DNA from: Scopulibacillus daqui
GTDB lineage: Bacteria > Bacillota > Bacilli > Bacillales > Sporolactobacillaceae
Assembly (NCBI RefSeq): GCF_016908855.1
Contig: NZ_JAFBER010000011.1
Location: 1-64,000 of the forward strand
DNA: 64,000 nucleotides
Direction: 5' to 3'
Of this stretch, positions 18,221 through 28,403 are shown piece after piece. The position numbers and the translations under genes were made by a program. Below the pieces are notes generated by a model, which saw only the letters and a list, made by a program, of their open reading frames with translations, did not search any database and was not told where the DNA came from. Position 1 is the stretch's first letter, and each line of letters starts with the position of its first letter.

Positions 18221-19900
18221 ATGAAATTTGTAAAAAATCATCAAACCGCGGTCTTTGCCCTTGGCGGCTTAGGCGAGATCGGAAAAAATACTTATGCTGT
18301 TCAATTTCAGGATGAAATTATTCTCATAGACGCCGGCATTAAATTCCCTGAAGACGAGCTTCTTGGTATTGACTACGTTATTCCTGATTATACTTACTTA
18401 ATTAAAAATGCGGATAAAGTTAAAGGGCTGTTTATTACCCATGGCCACGAGGACCATATCGGCGGTGTCCCGTATTTGCTTAGGGAAATTAACGTACCTA
18501 TATATGCGGGAAAACTTGCTATTGGACTGATCCGCAATAAACTTGAAGAACACGGCTTGTTAAGGCAAGCAAAACTGAATGTGATCAATGAAGATGATGT
18601 CATTAAGTTCCAAAAGACATCCGTTACTTTTTTCCGTACAACACACAGTATTCCTGATTCGTACGGCATTGTTGTTAAAACACCGCCGGGAAATATTGTC
18701 CATACCGGTGATTTTAAATTTGATTTTACGCCGGTAGGCCATCCCGCCAATTTAACTAAAATGGCTGAAATCGGCAAAGAAGGCGTGTTGTGCCTGCTTT
18801 CAGACAGCACTAATAGTGAAGTTCCCAACTTTACAATGTCTGAACGGCAAGTCGGCGCCAATATCACAGACATTTTTCGAAAAGTTAAAGGGCGAATTAT
18901 TTTTGCGACTTTCGCCTCTAATATCCACCGCCTGCAGCAAGTTGTTGAAGCTGCAATCAGCACAGGACGAAAAATTGCTGTCTTTGGACGCAGCATGGAG
19001 GCTTCAATCACAATAGGACAAGAACTTGGATACATCCGTGCACCTAAGGATACTTTTATTGAACATCAAAAGATTAATCGTCTTCCTGAGGATAAGGTAG
19101 CGATTCTTTGCACCGGAAGTCAAGGAGAGCCGATGGCTGCATTATCAAGAATCGCTAATGGAACGCACAGGCAGATCCAAATTATCCCAGGTGATACAGT
19201 TGTCTTTTCTTCATCACCTATACCAGGCAACGCAGTGAGTGTCAACAAAACCGTTAACCAGCTTTTCCGCGCAGGCGCTGATGTTATTCAGAGCAATATT
19301 ACTGATATCCATACTTCAGGTCACGGCGGACAAGAGGAGCAAAAATTGATGCTTCGTTTAATCAAACCGAAGTTTTTCATGCCGATCCACGGCGAATACC
19401 GCATGCTGAAAAGGCACGTTGAACTCGCTTATGATTGCGGCGTTCCTCTTGACCACTCTTTCATTATGGATAATGGCGACGTCCTTGCATTAGATGCCGA
19501 CGAAGCCCATATCGCCGGAAAGATTCCTTCCGGTTCAGTATTCATTGATGGCAGCGGCGTTGGCGATATCGGCAATATCGTATTACGGGATCGAAAAATC
19601 TTATCTGAAGAAGGGCTTGTGATCGTTGTCGTCAGCATTAATATGAAAAATCACAAGGTGCTTGCCGGTCCTGATATTATTTCAAGGGGCTTTGTCTATA
19701 TGAGAGAATCCGGAGATTTAATCAGCGATGCGCAAAGCTTGTTAAGCAAACATTTAGATACCGTCATGGAAAGAAAAACAACCCAGTGGACAGAAATAAA
19801 AAATGAAATTACAGAAACGCTCGCTCCGTTTTTATATGAAAAAACACGGCGCAAACCGATGATATTGCCTATCATTATGGAAGTTTCTGAAGATAAATAA
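18221..19900 (+). CDS. rnjA: Ribonuclease J1
   Basis: A 559-residue metallo-beta-lactamase/beta-CASP RNase with endonuclease and 5'-3' exonuclease activity, central to mRNA decay and 16S rRNA maturation. The zinc motif HGHEDH lies near residues 74-79, with HTGDF near 166, the beta-CASP segment [11 protein letters not shown] near 227-237 and the later metal His in PIHGEYRM near 388. Full length. ATG at 18221, 3 bases after rpoY. Ends at a strong terminator. SR1P encoded at 8595 is known in B. subtilis to act through GapA on this enzyme. Confidence 0.97.
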   Translation: MKFVKNHQTAVFALGGLGEIGKNTYAVQFQDEIILIDAGIKFPEDELLGIDYVIPDYTYLIKNADKVKGLFITHGHEDHIGGVPYLLREINVPIYAGKLAIGLIRNKLEEHGLLRQAKLNVINEDDVIKFQKTSVTFFRTTHSIPDSYGIVVKTPPGNIVHTGDFKFDFTPVGHPANLTKMAEIGKEGVLCLLSDSTNSEVPNFTMSERQVGANITDIFRKVKGRIIFATFASNIHRLQQVVEAAISTGRKIAVFGRSMEASITIGQELGYIRAPKDTFIEHQKINRLPEDKVAILCTGSQGEPMAALSRIANGTHRQIQIIPGDTVVFSSSPIPGNAVSVNKTVNQLFRAGADVIQSNITDIHTSGHGGQEEQKLMLRLIKPKFFMPIHGEYRMLKRHVELAYDCGVPLDHSFIMDNGDVLALDADEAHIAGKIPSGSVFIDGSGVGDIGNIVLRDRKILSEEGLVIVVVSINMKNHKVLAGPDIISRGFVYMRESGDLISDAQSLLSKHLDTVMERKTTQWTEIKNEITETLAPFLYEKTRRKPMILPIIMEVSEDK

Positions 19901-19902
19901 AT

Positions 19903-19933
19903 GAAACAGACCCTTCGTTTAAGGGTCTGTTTC
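19903..19933. terminator. Bidirectional terminator between rnjA and ktrC
   Basis: A 13-bp stem GAAACAGACCCTT/AAGGGTCTGTTTC with a 5-base loop, between convergent genes. Confidence 0.9.
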
Positions 19934-19947
19934 GTTGTTATAGACGC

Positions 19948-20619
19948 TTATTCATTATCCAGCATTTGTTTTTTGAAACGGTCAATATCCGGATCAGAGC
20001 CAATAATAATTAAGATATCGCCCTCGTGAACCGTTTGGTCTGCACGCGGAGACACATTAATATATCCATGTTCTTTTATAGCAACAATATTGACGCCATA
20101 GTTAGCACGAACATCCAAATCGCTTAATGTTTTTCCATCCATCTTCTTTCCAGCAATAACTTCAACAATACTATGTTTATCAGATAATTCCAGATAATCT
20201 AATACGCTTGTTGAAGTGATGTTATTGGCGATTCGAACACCCATATCCCGTTCTGGGTGAATCACAAAATCAGCGCCGATTTTTCTTAAAACTTTCTCAT
20301 GATAATCATTTTGCGCTTTTGCCGTCACCTTTTTAACGCCTAATTCTTTTAAAATAAGCGTTGTTAATATACTGGCATGTATATTATCGCCAATGGCCAC
20401 AATGACATGGTCAAAATTGCGGAGCCCTAAACTTTTTAATACTGATTCATCGGTTGAATCGGCAATGACCGCATGAGTGGCAATCGGCGTAAATTCATTA
20501 ACCCTTTCCTCATCAATATCCACAGCGAGGACTTCTGCTCCCTGCTCGCTTAATGTGCGGCAAATGCTCCCGCCAAAACGCCCCAATCCAATCACTGCAA
20601 ACTGCTTTTTCACAATCAT
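19948..20619 (-). CDS. ktrC: K+ uptake regulatory subunit KtrC
   Basis: A 223-residue cytosolic RCK protein that gates the KtrD potassium channel-like subunit. The Rossmann RCK_N domain opens with VIGLGRFGGSICR (residues 9-21) and carries the ADSTDE and HVIVAIGDN nucleotide loops for ATP/ADP. The RCK_C domain (about 135-220) is the part that binds c-di-AMP in KtrA/KtrC. Full length. Its partner gene ktrD lies 4 kb away at 24247. Adjacent to rnjA as in B. subtilis ykqB-ykqC. Confidence 0.95.
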   Translation of the reverse strand: MIVKKQFAVIGLGRFGGSICRTLSEQGAEVLAVDIDEERVNEFTPIATHAVIADSTDESVLKSLGLRNFDHVIVAIGDNIHASILTTLILKELGVKKVTAKAQNDYHEKVLRKIGADFVIHPERDMGVRIANNITSTSVLDYLELSDKHSIVEVIAGKKMDGKTLSDLDVRANYGVNIVAIKEHGYINVSPRADQTVHEGDILIIIGSDPDIDRFKKQMLDNE

Positions 20620-20650
20620 TCCTCCATATGATCACAATAAATTTTAAAAA

Positions 20651-21664
20651 CTACATTACATTATCTCTATTCTGCTTGTTTTTCTTTAAAATATATAGTC
20701 TTAGCCAGAGAATGATAAATGGGATAAGAATCGCCAAAAAAGTAACAGCTGCAAATAGCCATATAAGACTGGCAAATGGCAATGAAAAGTTGACATGAAA
20801 TTCAACATACGGATATAAAAGAAATGGCAAATGGCTTAATCCATAGCCGAAAAAAGCAAAATAGAATTGAAGCAGAACTAAGAAAAATGCTAAACCATAA
20901 TACTTTTTTCGAAAAATAAGAGTTACAGCAATGAAAAAGCAAACAAGAGATAATTCAAACATCCAAGCATGATTTAATACTTGATTAAAATGTTCAGGGT
21001 TATGCACTTGCAATGCGGCAAAAACTAATGCACAAGCCAATATTGTCGGTACACTCCAACAAAGCGCTGCCGCACGCATTTTTTCGGATGCCTGCCTCTC
21101 ATTTACCTTATTCGCATAATAAGTTAAAAACATAGCGCTTATATACAGCACGCTGACTATCGCCAACATGATAACAGCCCAAGAATAAAAACTGGTCAGA
21201 AGCTTGCTGATGAGTAAATGACCTTTATTATTCTTTAAACTGATAAAGCCGCCTTCACTAATCGTTAAAACCGTCGAAAGAACAGCAGGTATCAGCAATC
21301 CGGTCACACCATAAAAAGTTCTGAATATCTTCCCATCTCTGGAGGTGTAATAATAAAATGCATATAAACAACCTCTAAGCGCCATTAAAATAAGCGCAAA
21401 ACTTCCAGGCACTAACAGCCCCGTGCCATAATAAAAGGCCGTTTGCGGGAAAAGTCCGATGACACAAACAAACAGCAGAACAAAACAAATATTCAGCCCT
21501 TCCCATGCCGGCGACAAATAACGATTAATAACCGAACTCACTGCCTGTTTATTTTGTATTCTATCGTAAAATGAAAAAAATCCTGCACCGAAATCAATCG
21601 ACGCTAATATTAGATAACTGTAGAGAAAAATCCATAGTACCGTTATCCCTAACCAGCCAACCAC
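20651..21664 (-). CDS. CydB-like cytochrome bd oxidase subunit II without a CydA partner
   Basis: A 337-residue integral membrane protein with eight or nine hydrophobic segments. The N-terminus LGITVLWIFLYSYLILASIDFGAG is the CydB signature region, where E. coli-type proteins have FFxEGFDFGVG. The length fits CydB (YthB-like). In a bd oxidase the hemes are held mainly by CydA, and no cydA lies in this window. The start is taken as GTG at 21664 with AGAGGGGG 6 bases upstream. Neighbours are ktrC (31 bases downstream) and an APC permease upstream. It may be a divergent CydB that works with a CydA encoded elsewhere. Confidence 0.8.
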   Translation of the reverse strand: MVGWLGITVLWIFLYSYLILASIDFGAGFFSFYDRIQNKQAVSSVINRYLSPAWEGLNICFVLLFVCVIGLFPQTAFYYGTGLLVPGSFALILMALRGCLYAFYYYTSRDGKIFRTFYGVTGLLIPAVLSTVLTISEGGFISLKNNKGHLLISKLLTSFYSWAVIMLAIVSVLYISAMFLTYYANKVNERQASEKMRAAALCWSVPTILACALVFAALQVHNPEHFNQVLNHAWMFELSLVCFFIAVTLIFRKKYYGLAFFLVLLQFYFAFFGYGLSHLPFLLYPYVEFHVNFSLPFASLIWLFAAVTFLAILIPFIILWLRLYILKKNKQNRDNVM

Positions 21665-21840
21665 ATCAGTCCCCCTCTTCATTTGTACAAACAATCGCTT
21701 TTACTCGTTATTTTAGACAAAATCTAATCCATTCAGTATTATACAATATAAAATGTCTAACTTGTCCAAGGATAGACAGCATATAAAAGCCGTCAATTTA
21801 ATTAAAACATAAATTTTTTATAAAGTCTTGCACAAAAAAA

Positions 21841-21860
21841 CGTTGCGGCATGCCACAACG
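21841..21860 (-). terminator. Terminator of the APC permease gene
   Basis: CGTTGCGGCA/TGCCACAACG near-perfect stem (one mismatch), followed by TTTTTTTG on the minus strand, 13 bases past the stop. Confidence 0.8.
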
Positions 21861-21872
21861 TATAACCCAATA

Positions 21873-23240
21873 CTATAAATTAGTTTCTGCAGACTTCTCT
21901 GTTTGCTCAAAGCCGAAATCTGCTGCTTTCGTCCTAAAGAACCTTGTTTTATACAACATATAAGCAAATCCGATCATCACCCAAACGATACCGCCTTTTA
22001 AAGCATCTGAATGCAGAAAATACCATAGAACGCCTGTACAGCCGGCCCCTATGAGAGGCAAAATAATAAATGAAAAAACGTCTTTTGCCGTTTTATACCT
22101 TTTTTTGCGAAATACAAAATAAGCAATAACTGAGAAATTAACAAAAGTAAAGGCGATCAAAGCCCCAAAGTTAATCACTGATGAAATAAGATCCAAGCTT
22201 GGCGTGATCGCAAACAACGAAATAACGCCGACTAAAATGATGTCAAAGATTGGTGTTCGAAAGCGCGGATGGACATACCCGAATAACTTTCTCGGAAATA
22301 CGCCATTGCGCCCCATAACATACAAAAGACGGGATACACTTGCATGTGAAGAAAGCCCTGAAGCAAACGTACTTGCAAAGCCTCCAGCTATAAAAAGGGC
22401 TTGAAATATTTTTCCTCCTACGAACAGGCCGATTTCCGGCAATGTATCATCTTTATTTTTGAAAATTGAGATATCTGGAAACAAAGCTTGTGTAAAATAG
22501 GCTGCAATAAAAAATACGCCTCCGCCGATCAGCACTGTTAAAATAATTGCCTTCGGAACGACCGATGGATTTTTCGCTTCTTCAGTATACATGGTTACAG
22601 CATCAAATCCGATAAATGAAAAGCAAACGACTGTTGCCCCCATCAGAACTTGAGAAATATGCACATTTGCATGAAAGAGCGGCTGAGTTGTGAAAATTGT
22701 CCCCTCCCCCATACCGTGTGCCAACTGTATAAAGGAAAGTATGATAAAAGCTATGATTAAAGTTATTGAAAAGGCAAGAAGGAACATATTAAGATTCGAT
22801 GTCGAGTTCATACTCCAGATAATAACGCCCGTAACAATGATGACGTAGCTTACAACCCAAACCCACGCGGGAACATGAGGAAACAATGACTGCATATATA
22901 TCCGAATAATCAAGGCATTGACCATTGGCAAAAGAATATAATCTAATAATGCCGCCCATCCAACCATAAACCCCAAATGCGGATTCATTGTCTCCTTTGT
23001 ATATGTATAAGCTGAACCAGCGCTCGGAAAGACCCTGACCATTTTCCCATAGCTCAAGGCCGTAAATAACATTGCGACCATTGAAGCTAAATAAGCAAGC
23101 GGAACAACACCATGTGTATCTCCGGAAACAATACCAAATGTGTCAAAGATAACAGTGGGCGTCATATATCCTAATCCCAATCCTACAATTGCCCAAAGCC
23201 CAAGCGTTCGCTTAAGAGTCGTTTTTTCTGACAATATCAA
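21873..23240 (-). CDS. APC-family amino acid/polyamine permease
   Basis: A 455-residue, 12-TM transporter of the amino acid-polyamine-organocation superfamily. TM1 carries the substrate-loop signature (AIVGLGLGYMTPTVIFDTFG), followed by FPSAGSAYTYT near residue 73, GFDAVTMYTEEAKNP near 213, and a conserved SSHASVSRLLYVMGRNG near 290. The pattern resembles PuuP-like putrescine or amino acid importers but the substrate cannot be fixed. Single gene with its own terminator. Confidence 0.85.
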   Translation of the reverse strand: MILSEKTTLKRTLGLWAIVGLGLGYMTPTVIFDTFGIVSGDTHGVVPLAYLASMVAMLFTALSYGKMVRVFPSAGSAYTYTKETMNPHLGFMVGWAALLDYILLPMVNALIIRIYMQSLFPHVPAWVWVVSYVIIVTGVIIWSMNSTSNLNMFLLAFSITLIIAFIILSFIQLAHGMGEGTIFTTQPLFHANVHISQVLMGATVVCFSFIGFDAVTMYTEEAKNPSVVPKAIILTVLIGGGVFFIAAYFTQALFPDISIFKNKDDTLPEIGLFVGGKIFQALFIAGGFASTFASGLSSHASVSRLLYVMGRNGVFPRKLFGYVHPRFRTPIFDIILVGVISLFAITPSLDLISSVINFGALIAFTFVNFSVIAYFVFRKKRYKTAKDVFSFIILPLIGAGCTGVLWYFLHSDALKGGIVWVMIGFAYMLYKTRFFRTKAADFGFEQTEKSAETNL

Positions 23241-23394
23241 TTCCTCCTTTTCAACATTAAATTACAAAATTGAATATTGCAAATTTTATGCCAGAATAAA
23301 TAGACGTTTAAACCTATTTGTTTGACTATGAAGTTATTATCATTTGCATAATTTATTCTGCTTTGAATAGCAATTCAAAAAAATTATCAAATAA

Positions 23395-23426
23395 AAAAGC
23401 CGTTGACTGTTACGTCAACGGCTTTT
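23395..23426 (-). terminator. Terminator of the peroxiredoxin gene
   Basis: AAAAAGCCGTTGAC/GTCAACGGCTTTT stem with a 6-base loop and T-run, 13 bases past the stop. Confidence 0.88.
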
Positions 23427-23438
23427 ATTAAGATTAAA

Positions 23439-23981
23439 TTAAAGTGTTTTTTGACCTGGTTTCCAGTTAGCTGGGCAAAGTCCGCCAGTTTGAAGCGCTT
23501 GAAGCACACGGATTGTTTCATCAACGTTACGGCCAATATTATTGTGATGAACAACACTGTATTGAAGTTCGCCTTCTGGGCTTATAATGAAGAGACCGCG
23601 CAATGCTACGCCTTCTTCTTCGATAAGTACGCCATATTTCCGAGCTACTTCATGATTTGTATCTGCAGCAAGCGGATATTTAAGGTCACCTAGACCATTG
23701 TCTTCACGAGGTGTTTTAATCCAAGCCAGGTGAGTATGAATTGTGTCAGTAGACACGCCGATAACTTCTGCATCAAGATCTTCAAATTCTTCATAGCGAT
23801 CGCTGAATGCAGTAATTTCTGTCGGGCAGACAAAAGTGAAGTCCATAGGATAGAAGAACAACACTGTCCATTTATCATTTTTCATGTTTTCTTCTAAGCT
23901 GACTTTGCCAAATTCTTTGTTTGGCATAACTGCATCCATTTCAAAGCGTGGTGCTTGTTTTGCTACCGTACGTTCTGGCAT
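23439..23981 (-). CDS. ykuU: 2-Cys peroxiredoxin (YkuU-like)
   Basis: A 180-residue thiol peroxidase of the AhpC/Prx1 class that reduces H2O2 and organic peroxides. The peroxidatic Cys is in FYPMDFTFVCPTE near residue 51 and the resolving Cys in GGLCPANWKPG near 170, with the YF-type helix region absent. Length equals B. subtilis YkuU. ATG at 23981 with AGGAGG upstream; longer in-frame starts run through that ribosome site. Reductant probably thioredoxin. Confidence 0.93.
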   Translation of the reverse strand: MPERTVAKQAPRFEMDAVMPNKEFGKVSLEENMKNDKWTVLFFYPMDFTFVCPTEITAFSDRYEEFEDLDAEVIGVSTDTIHTHLAWIKTPREDNGLGDLKYPLAADTNHEVARKYGVLIEEEGVALRGLFIISPEGELQYSVVHHNNIGRNVDETIRVLQALQTGGLCPANWKPGQKTL

Positions 23982-24246
23982 AATAGTAATCCCTCCTAGA
24001 TAATTTCCTCTACCTGAGGTTACATAAGTCATTATAGTACAAGGCTTATTTCAAGTCAATTTTAAATGATAATAAATTTAATCTAGTTGAATCTATTGAT
24101 AGACAAGGTCTTTTTCTACTTCCCTAAAGATAAACTGCTATCATTTAATGACATTGTTTATTATTGATGAAATTTTTCCCTTTCAGCCAATCATATAGAA
24201 AGTCAACATTTTTATAATAGATGAAAGCATCCCATCATCGTGTTTT

Positions 24247-25587
24247 TTAACCGGTAAAAACGTCGCCGTTCGGAAAACGAATATTCCCTTTTTTTGGTAC
24301 AGACAATGAGAACGCAAGCGTTAACGGACCCACTCGCCCAAAGAACATCATAAACATTATGATTATTCTCCCTGCGGTTGACAAATGATCTGTCAATCCC
24401 ATTGTTAGACCAACCGTTCCAAACGCAGAAACAGCCTCAAATAAAATCTTAATAAATGGTGCATGTTCCGTAATGGTTAATAAAAGCACGGCTACAAACA
24501 AAGCGGTTAAGCTGATAATAACAACAGCAAGCGAACGCATAATCGTTGATGGTCTGATTGAACGTTTAAACACTATTGTTTGATCCTTTCCGCGAATAAA
24601 TGAAAAAACAGCCAGAATGATGATGATGAACGTCGTTACTTTAATCCCGCTGCCTGTTGAACCGCTGCCGGCACCAATAAACATCAGCATAATCGTAATG
24701 ATGGCCGTTCCATCGTGGATTTGGCTGAAATCGATTGTATTAAAACCGGCAGTACGCGGCACAATGCCTTGGAAATAAGAAGCAAGCCACTTGGTGCCGA
24801 ATGAGAGCTTGCCAAGCGTACCTGGATTACGGTACTCAAGAACAAAAAAGAACAAAATTGCAGCAGCATTAATAATGACTGTGCCAACGATCATTAATTT
24901 AGAATGAAGCGACAGTTGGCGAAATTCCTTACTGTACCAAATATCCGATAAGACAGTAAATCCTAGTCCGCCTGTTATAATCAATAGGGAAATCACGATG
25001 TTGACAACCGGATCACCGACAAAACCGGAAAGGTTGTCTTTCCATAAAGCAAACCCTGCATTATTAAAAGCAGAAACTGAATGAAACAAACTATAAAATA
25101 ACCCCTTAAACCATCCCATCTTCGGCACCCATTCAAGAGACAGCAGAATAGTTGCCGACAGCTCAATGGTCAGCGAAAAAATAAACAGCACGCGAACCAG
25201 ACGGACAACGCCGCCTACGGAAGGCTGGTTAAGCGCTTCTTGGATAAGCATTCGCTGCTTGAGGCCAATCTTTTTCCCTAAAAGCATAATGACTAGAACA
25301 GCAAAGGACATAAAGCCTAAACCGCCGACTTGGATAAGACACATAATAATTATTTGACCAAACAATGTATATGTACTTCCAGGATCAACTACATTTAACC
25401 CTGTCACGGTTGTGGCTGATGTTGATGTGAACAGCGCATCCAAAAAACTGATATTTTTGGTTGTTGATATTGGCAGCCACAGTAAAAACCCGCCGATAAA
25501 AATTAATGCAATAAATCCTAAAGCTAAAATTTGCGGCGGATGCAGTTCCCCTAATAATTGTTGCTTTGTTTTTCTTTTTTTAAACAA
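24247..25587 (-). CDS. ktrD: K+ transporter membrane subunit KtrD
   Basis: A membrane subunit of about 446 residues of the Trk/Ktr/HKT family. Four repeated M1-P-M2 units are visible with filter-type segments such as SATTVTGLNV, SAFNNAGFAL, GIVPRTAGFN and SAFGTVGLTMG. KtrD pairs with KtrC to give low-affinity K+ (and Na+) uptake. Two starts are possible: an ATG at 25611, or the TTG at 25587 that follows AAAAGGGGATAGG; I prefer the TTG. A good SigA promoter lies at 25662-25690. No c-di-AMP (ydaO) riboswitch is seen upstream. Confidence 0.93.
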   Translation of the reverse strand: MFKKRKTKQQLLGELHPPQILALGFIALIFIGGFLLWLPISTTKNISFLDALFTSTSATTVTGLNVVDPGSTYTLFGQIIIMCLIQVGGLGFMSFAVLVIMLLGKKIGLKQRMLIQEALNQPSVGGVVRLVRVLFIFSLTIELSATILLSLEWVPKMGWFKGLFYSLFHSVSAFNNAGFALWKDNLSGFVGDPVVNIVISLLIITGGLGFTVLSDIWYSKEFRQLSLHSKLMIVGTVIINAAAILFFFVLEYRNPGTLGKLSFGTKWLASYFQGIVPRTAGFNTIDFSQIHDGTAIITIMLMFIGAGSGSTGSGIKVTTFIIIILAVFSFIRGKDQTIVFKRSIRPSTIMRSLAVVIISLTALFVAVLLLTITEHAPFIKILFEAVSAFGTVGLTMGLTDHLSTAGRIIIMFMMFFGRVGPLTLAFSLSVPKKGNIRFPNGDVFTG

Positions 25588-25661
25588 AGACCTATCCCCT
25601 TTTTTAAACAAAAATTAGCATCGTTCATTGTTCGATATATAGAATGGTAAAACTTTCAATT

Positions 25662-25690
25662 ATTATACCTTAAACAACCTCGGATGTCAT
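25662..25690 (-). promoter_or_regulatory. SigA promoter upstream of ktrD
   Basis: Minus strand ATGACA (25685-25690), 17-base spacer, perfect TATAAT (25662-25667), about 75 bases before the ktrD start. Confidence 0.65.
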
Positions 25691-25781
25691 GGTTTCGATG
25701 ATTGAATCTTTCCGCCTGTCATCATCTCTTCAATTTTAGCCAATTCAAAAGGCAGCTAGTGTTAGCTGCCCGTCATCATAT

Positions 25782-26024
25782 TTAATGTAAGCGTGATTCA
25801 ACCTCTTCGCAAACTTCATTAGCATTTAGACCTCTTGCATCAATTACAGGACCTTCTATAACGATATCTTGGATGCCCATGACATTAACATCGCCGCCTG
25901 TAACCACACAGCAGTCGCATCCTTTTGCATCACTTTCTGATTTTAGCGTTATAACTTCATGGCCTTTATTTTCAAGAGCGTCTTTTACCGCAGTCAAAGA
26001 ATCTTCAACAGCAATTTTTGCCAT
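25782..26024 (-). CDS. ykuS: UPF0180 family protein YkuS
   Basis: An 80-residue protein of the YkuS/UPF0180 family, unknown function. It begins [17 protein letters not shown] and holds the [19 protein letters not shown] segment (two adjacent Cys plus a third) typical of the family. AAGGAGGTG precedes the ATG at 26024. It lies next to dapL as ykuS does next to ykuR in B. subtilis. Confidence 0.88.
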   Translation of the reverse strand: MAKIAVEDSLTAVKDALENKGHEVITLKSESDAKGCDCCVVTGGDVNVMGIQDIVIEGPVIDARGLNANEVCEEVESRLH

Positions 26025-26075
26025 GATCACACCTCCTTGACTTATAGCTTGCCAAATTATTATAAACGCTATACC

Positions 26076-27188
26076 TTAAGAGCCTTTATATCTTATAAAG
26101 CCGCTTACAATATCGACAGCCTTGCTCAATGCCCCTTCATCCGGCATTAATTTTGAAGAATGAAGACCCGCTTCAGAATTAACGCCGAGCCAGAACATAA
26201 AGCCTGGTATTTCTTTCAAAAAGTAACCGAAGTCTTCTCCCGTCATTGCTTCCGGGCAGATCGTAAACGCATAATCATTTTCCTTGCAATAGTTGATAAA
26301 TGATTCTGTTAAGGTATGGTCATTGTAGACTTGATAGTAATTGGCACCGTAATCAATTGATGCCTGGCACTGATAAGATGCTTCAATACCGGCAGCGTGC
26401 GCTTCAATATTCTTTTTAATCTCTTTCATAGTATCTGGATCCAATGCGCGAATAGTCCCTTCAATGCGCGCTTCTTCAGCAATAATGTTTTGTTTCGTAC
26501 CGGCGGATATTTTGCCGATTGTGATGACAGCTGAATCCAGCGGGTTTATACGGCGGGCAACAATGCTTTGAATTTGCATAACAAACGCACTGGCCGCTAC
26601 GACCATATCATTGGCAAGGTGGGGGTATGCCGCATGACCGCCTTTTCCTTTAAGGTCAATAAACAACTCTGATGTATTTGCGAATAATAACCCTTTTTTG
26701 ACAGCGACCATGCCTGTCGGATATTCAGGCGCAATGTGCAAAGCTAAAATAATATCCGGACGCCATGCTTTAAACACGTCACTTTCAAGCATTGGCTTGG
26801 CTCCGCCGGGACCTTCCTCAGCCGGTTGGAAAATAAAGACAACATGATCTTTTACAGGCTGACGGGCTAATTTATCCAAAACACCTAACGCAATGGTCAT
26901 ATGGAAATCATGCCCGCACGCATGCATCTGTCCTTCATGATCAGATTGAAATGAATAGCCTGTCTCTTCACGGATCGGCAATCCATCAATATCACAGCGG
27001 TAGCCGATCGTTTTAGCCGGATCGGTGCCCGCTACTTTTACCAGAATACCTGTCCGCCATGTTCTTATCTCTAAATGTTCCTGGGGCATTTGTTTGATTT
27101 TATTCAGCAAAAACCTCTGCGTTTTAAATTCGTTAAAACCAAGTTCCGGTATACGGTGAAGTGCTCTCCGTGTTTCGATAAGATCCAT
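26076..27188 (-). CDS. dapL: N-acetyldiaminopimelate deacetylase
   Basis: A 370-residue M20 metallopeptidase (YkuR) that removes the acetyl group from N-acetyl-LL-diaminopimelate, the last step of the acetyl branch towards DAP and lysine. Metal and catalytic segments are [13 protein letters not shown] near 63, [14 protein letters not shown] near 89-102, [12 protein letters not shown] near 122 and the C-terminal [10 protein letters not shown] near 311. Full length. It starts 6 bases after the upstream aminotransferase, so they are co-transcribed. Naming in the literature varies (this acetyl-DAP deacetylase is sometimes only called YkuR). Confidence 0.93.
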   Translation of the reverse strand: MDLIETRRALHRIPELGFNEFKTQRFLLNKIKQMPQEHLEIRTWRTGILVKVAGTDPAKTIGYRCDIDGLPIREETGYSFQSDHEGQMHACGHDFHMTIALGVLDKLARQPVKDHVVFIFQPAEEGPGGAKPMLESDVFKAWRPDIILALHIAPEYPTGMVAVKKGLLFANTSELFIDLKGKGGHAAYPHLANDMVVAASAFVMQIQSIVARRINPLDSAVITIGKISAGTKQNIIAEEARIEGTIRALDPDTMKEIKKNIEAHAAGIEASYQCQASIDYGANYYQVYNDHTLTESFINYCKENDYAFTICPEAMTGEDFGYFLKEIPGFMFWLGVNSEAGLHSSKLMPDEGALSKAVDIVSGFIRYKGS

Positions 27189-27194
27189 AGCGTA

Positions 27195-28403
27195 TCAACC
27201 TTTGTCCAAAGATAACAAGTGTTTTTTAAACGTTTCTATAAAGCGGTCAACATCCGTATTCGTTAATGTTAAAGGCGGAAGCAAACGAATGATTGTTTTT
27301 TGGGTCACATCGATGAGAATGCCGTCATTTAACAAGTTTGTCCGCAACGTCTTAGCATTTTCAGGATTTCCTTTTAATACAATGCCCGTCATAAATCCTT
27401 TGCCTCGGATATCTTCGATTAAATGGTTGCAGGAAGCTTTCAAATCTGTTAATTGTCCCCATAAGCAGCTGGATACTTGGCGCGATCTGTCAAGAAGTCC
27501 ATCTTCTAATAAAATATCAAGCACTGTGTTTCCTAAAGCTGAACTTAGCGGCGACGGCGCAAAAGTCGTCCCATGATCGCCTGGGGCGAATAGATCAGAT
27601 AGATCCGGTTTGCTGATAATGCCCCCAAGAGGCAGCCCGCCGCCGACTCCTTTGGCAAAAAGAATCAAATCAGGCTCAATGCCCGCTTGTTCATAAGCAA
27701 ACAGCGTTCCCGTGCGGCCTATGCCGGTTTGAATTTCGTCCATGCATAAAAGGACATGATTAGTCTTACATAGTTCTTCAGCTTTTTGCAGGTAATCTTC
27801 AGGCAATGGGTAAATTCCCGCTGATCCGAGTACAGGTTCCATCAATACAGCCAAAGGTTTTTGTTTAATCGCTTCTTCTAATTCTTCAAAATTCCCAGGT
27901 TCAATCTCGATAATTTTATACGGCGGCAGCGGGAAATCCTGGTAGACCCCAGGCTGTCTTGTTAATTTTAATGCACCTAAAGTTCGGCCATGAAAGCCTT
28001 TTTTAAGAACGACAATCCCTTCTCTATCAGGTGCTTTCTTCTGCTGATATTTATGAATAAACTTGACTGCAGCCTCTGAAGCTTCCGCGCCGGAATTAGT
28101 AAAAAATACTTTCCCGCCAATTGTCAAATCCGATAAGCGTTTGGCTAAACGAATAGCGGGCGGGTTCAGATAAACGTTGGAGATATGCAGAAAGCGCTCC
28201 CCTTGCTCTTTTAATGCCCGAACAATTTTTGGATGTGAATGACCGACGACATTTACCGCAAGCCCCGTAAATAAATCCAAGTAAGCCTTGCCTTCAGTGT
28301 CATAAAGGTAGTTGCCTTCACCTTTTTCAATCGCAATCGGTAATTTCAGGCTTGAATAGGTTGGCATTAAATAACGGCGATCCAATTCCGCCCAGTTTTC
28401 CAT
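27195..28403 (-). CDS. Class III aminotransferase in the dap cluster (ArgD-like, probable N-acetyl-LL-DAP aminotransferase)
   Basis: A 402-residue PLP aminotransferase of subgroup III (acetylornithine/ornithine type). Visible: YLDLFTGLAVNVVGHSHP near 41, the phosphate-binding FFTNSGAEASEAAVKFI near 100, the Asp that contacts the pyridine N in CMDEIQTGIGRTG near 220, and the Schiff-base Lys in LFAKGVGGGLPLGG near 249. It lies between dapH and dapL, so the likely job is the amino transfer that makes N-acetyl-LL-DAP. In B. subtilis that step is given to the class I enzyme PatA, encoded elsewhere. Acetylornithine remains an alternative substrate. Confidence 0.85.
   Translation of the reverse strand: MENWAELDRRYLMPTYSSLKLPIAIEKGEGNYLYDTEGKAYLDLFTGLAVNVVGHSHPKIVRALKEQGERFLHISNVYLNPPAIRLAKRLSDLTIGGKVFFTNSGAEASEAAVKFIHKYQQKKAPDREGIVVLKKGFHGRTLGALKLTRQPGVYQDFPLPPYKIIEIEPGNFEELEEAIKQKPLAVLMEPVLGSAGIYPLPEDYLQKAEELCKTNHVLLCMDEIQTGIGRTGTLFAYEQAGIEPDLILFAKGVGGGLPLGGIISKPDLSDLFAPGDHGTTFAPSPLSSALGNTVLDILLEDGLLDRSRQVSSCLWGQLTDLKASCNHLIEDIRGKGFMTGIVLKGNPENAKTLRTNLLNDGILIDVTQKTIIRLLPPLTLTNTDVDRFIETFKKHLLSLDKG

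Noticed and set aside
18394-19035. 213-codon ORF antisense to rnjA
   Set aside because: Mirror of the rnjA codon pattern; no family features and no ribosome site.
25588-25781. c-di-AMP (ydaO) riboswitch upstream of ktrD
   Set aside because: Only about 75 bases lie between the likely promoter and the start codon and no ydaO core is visible.
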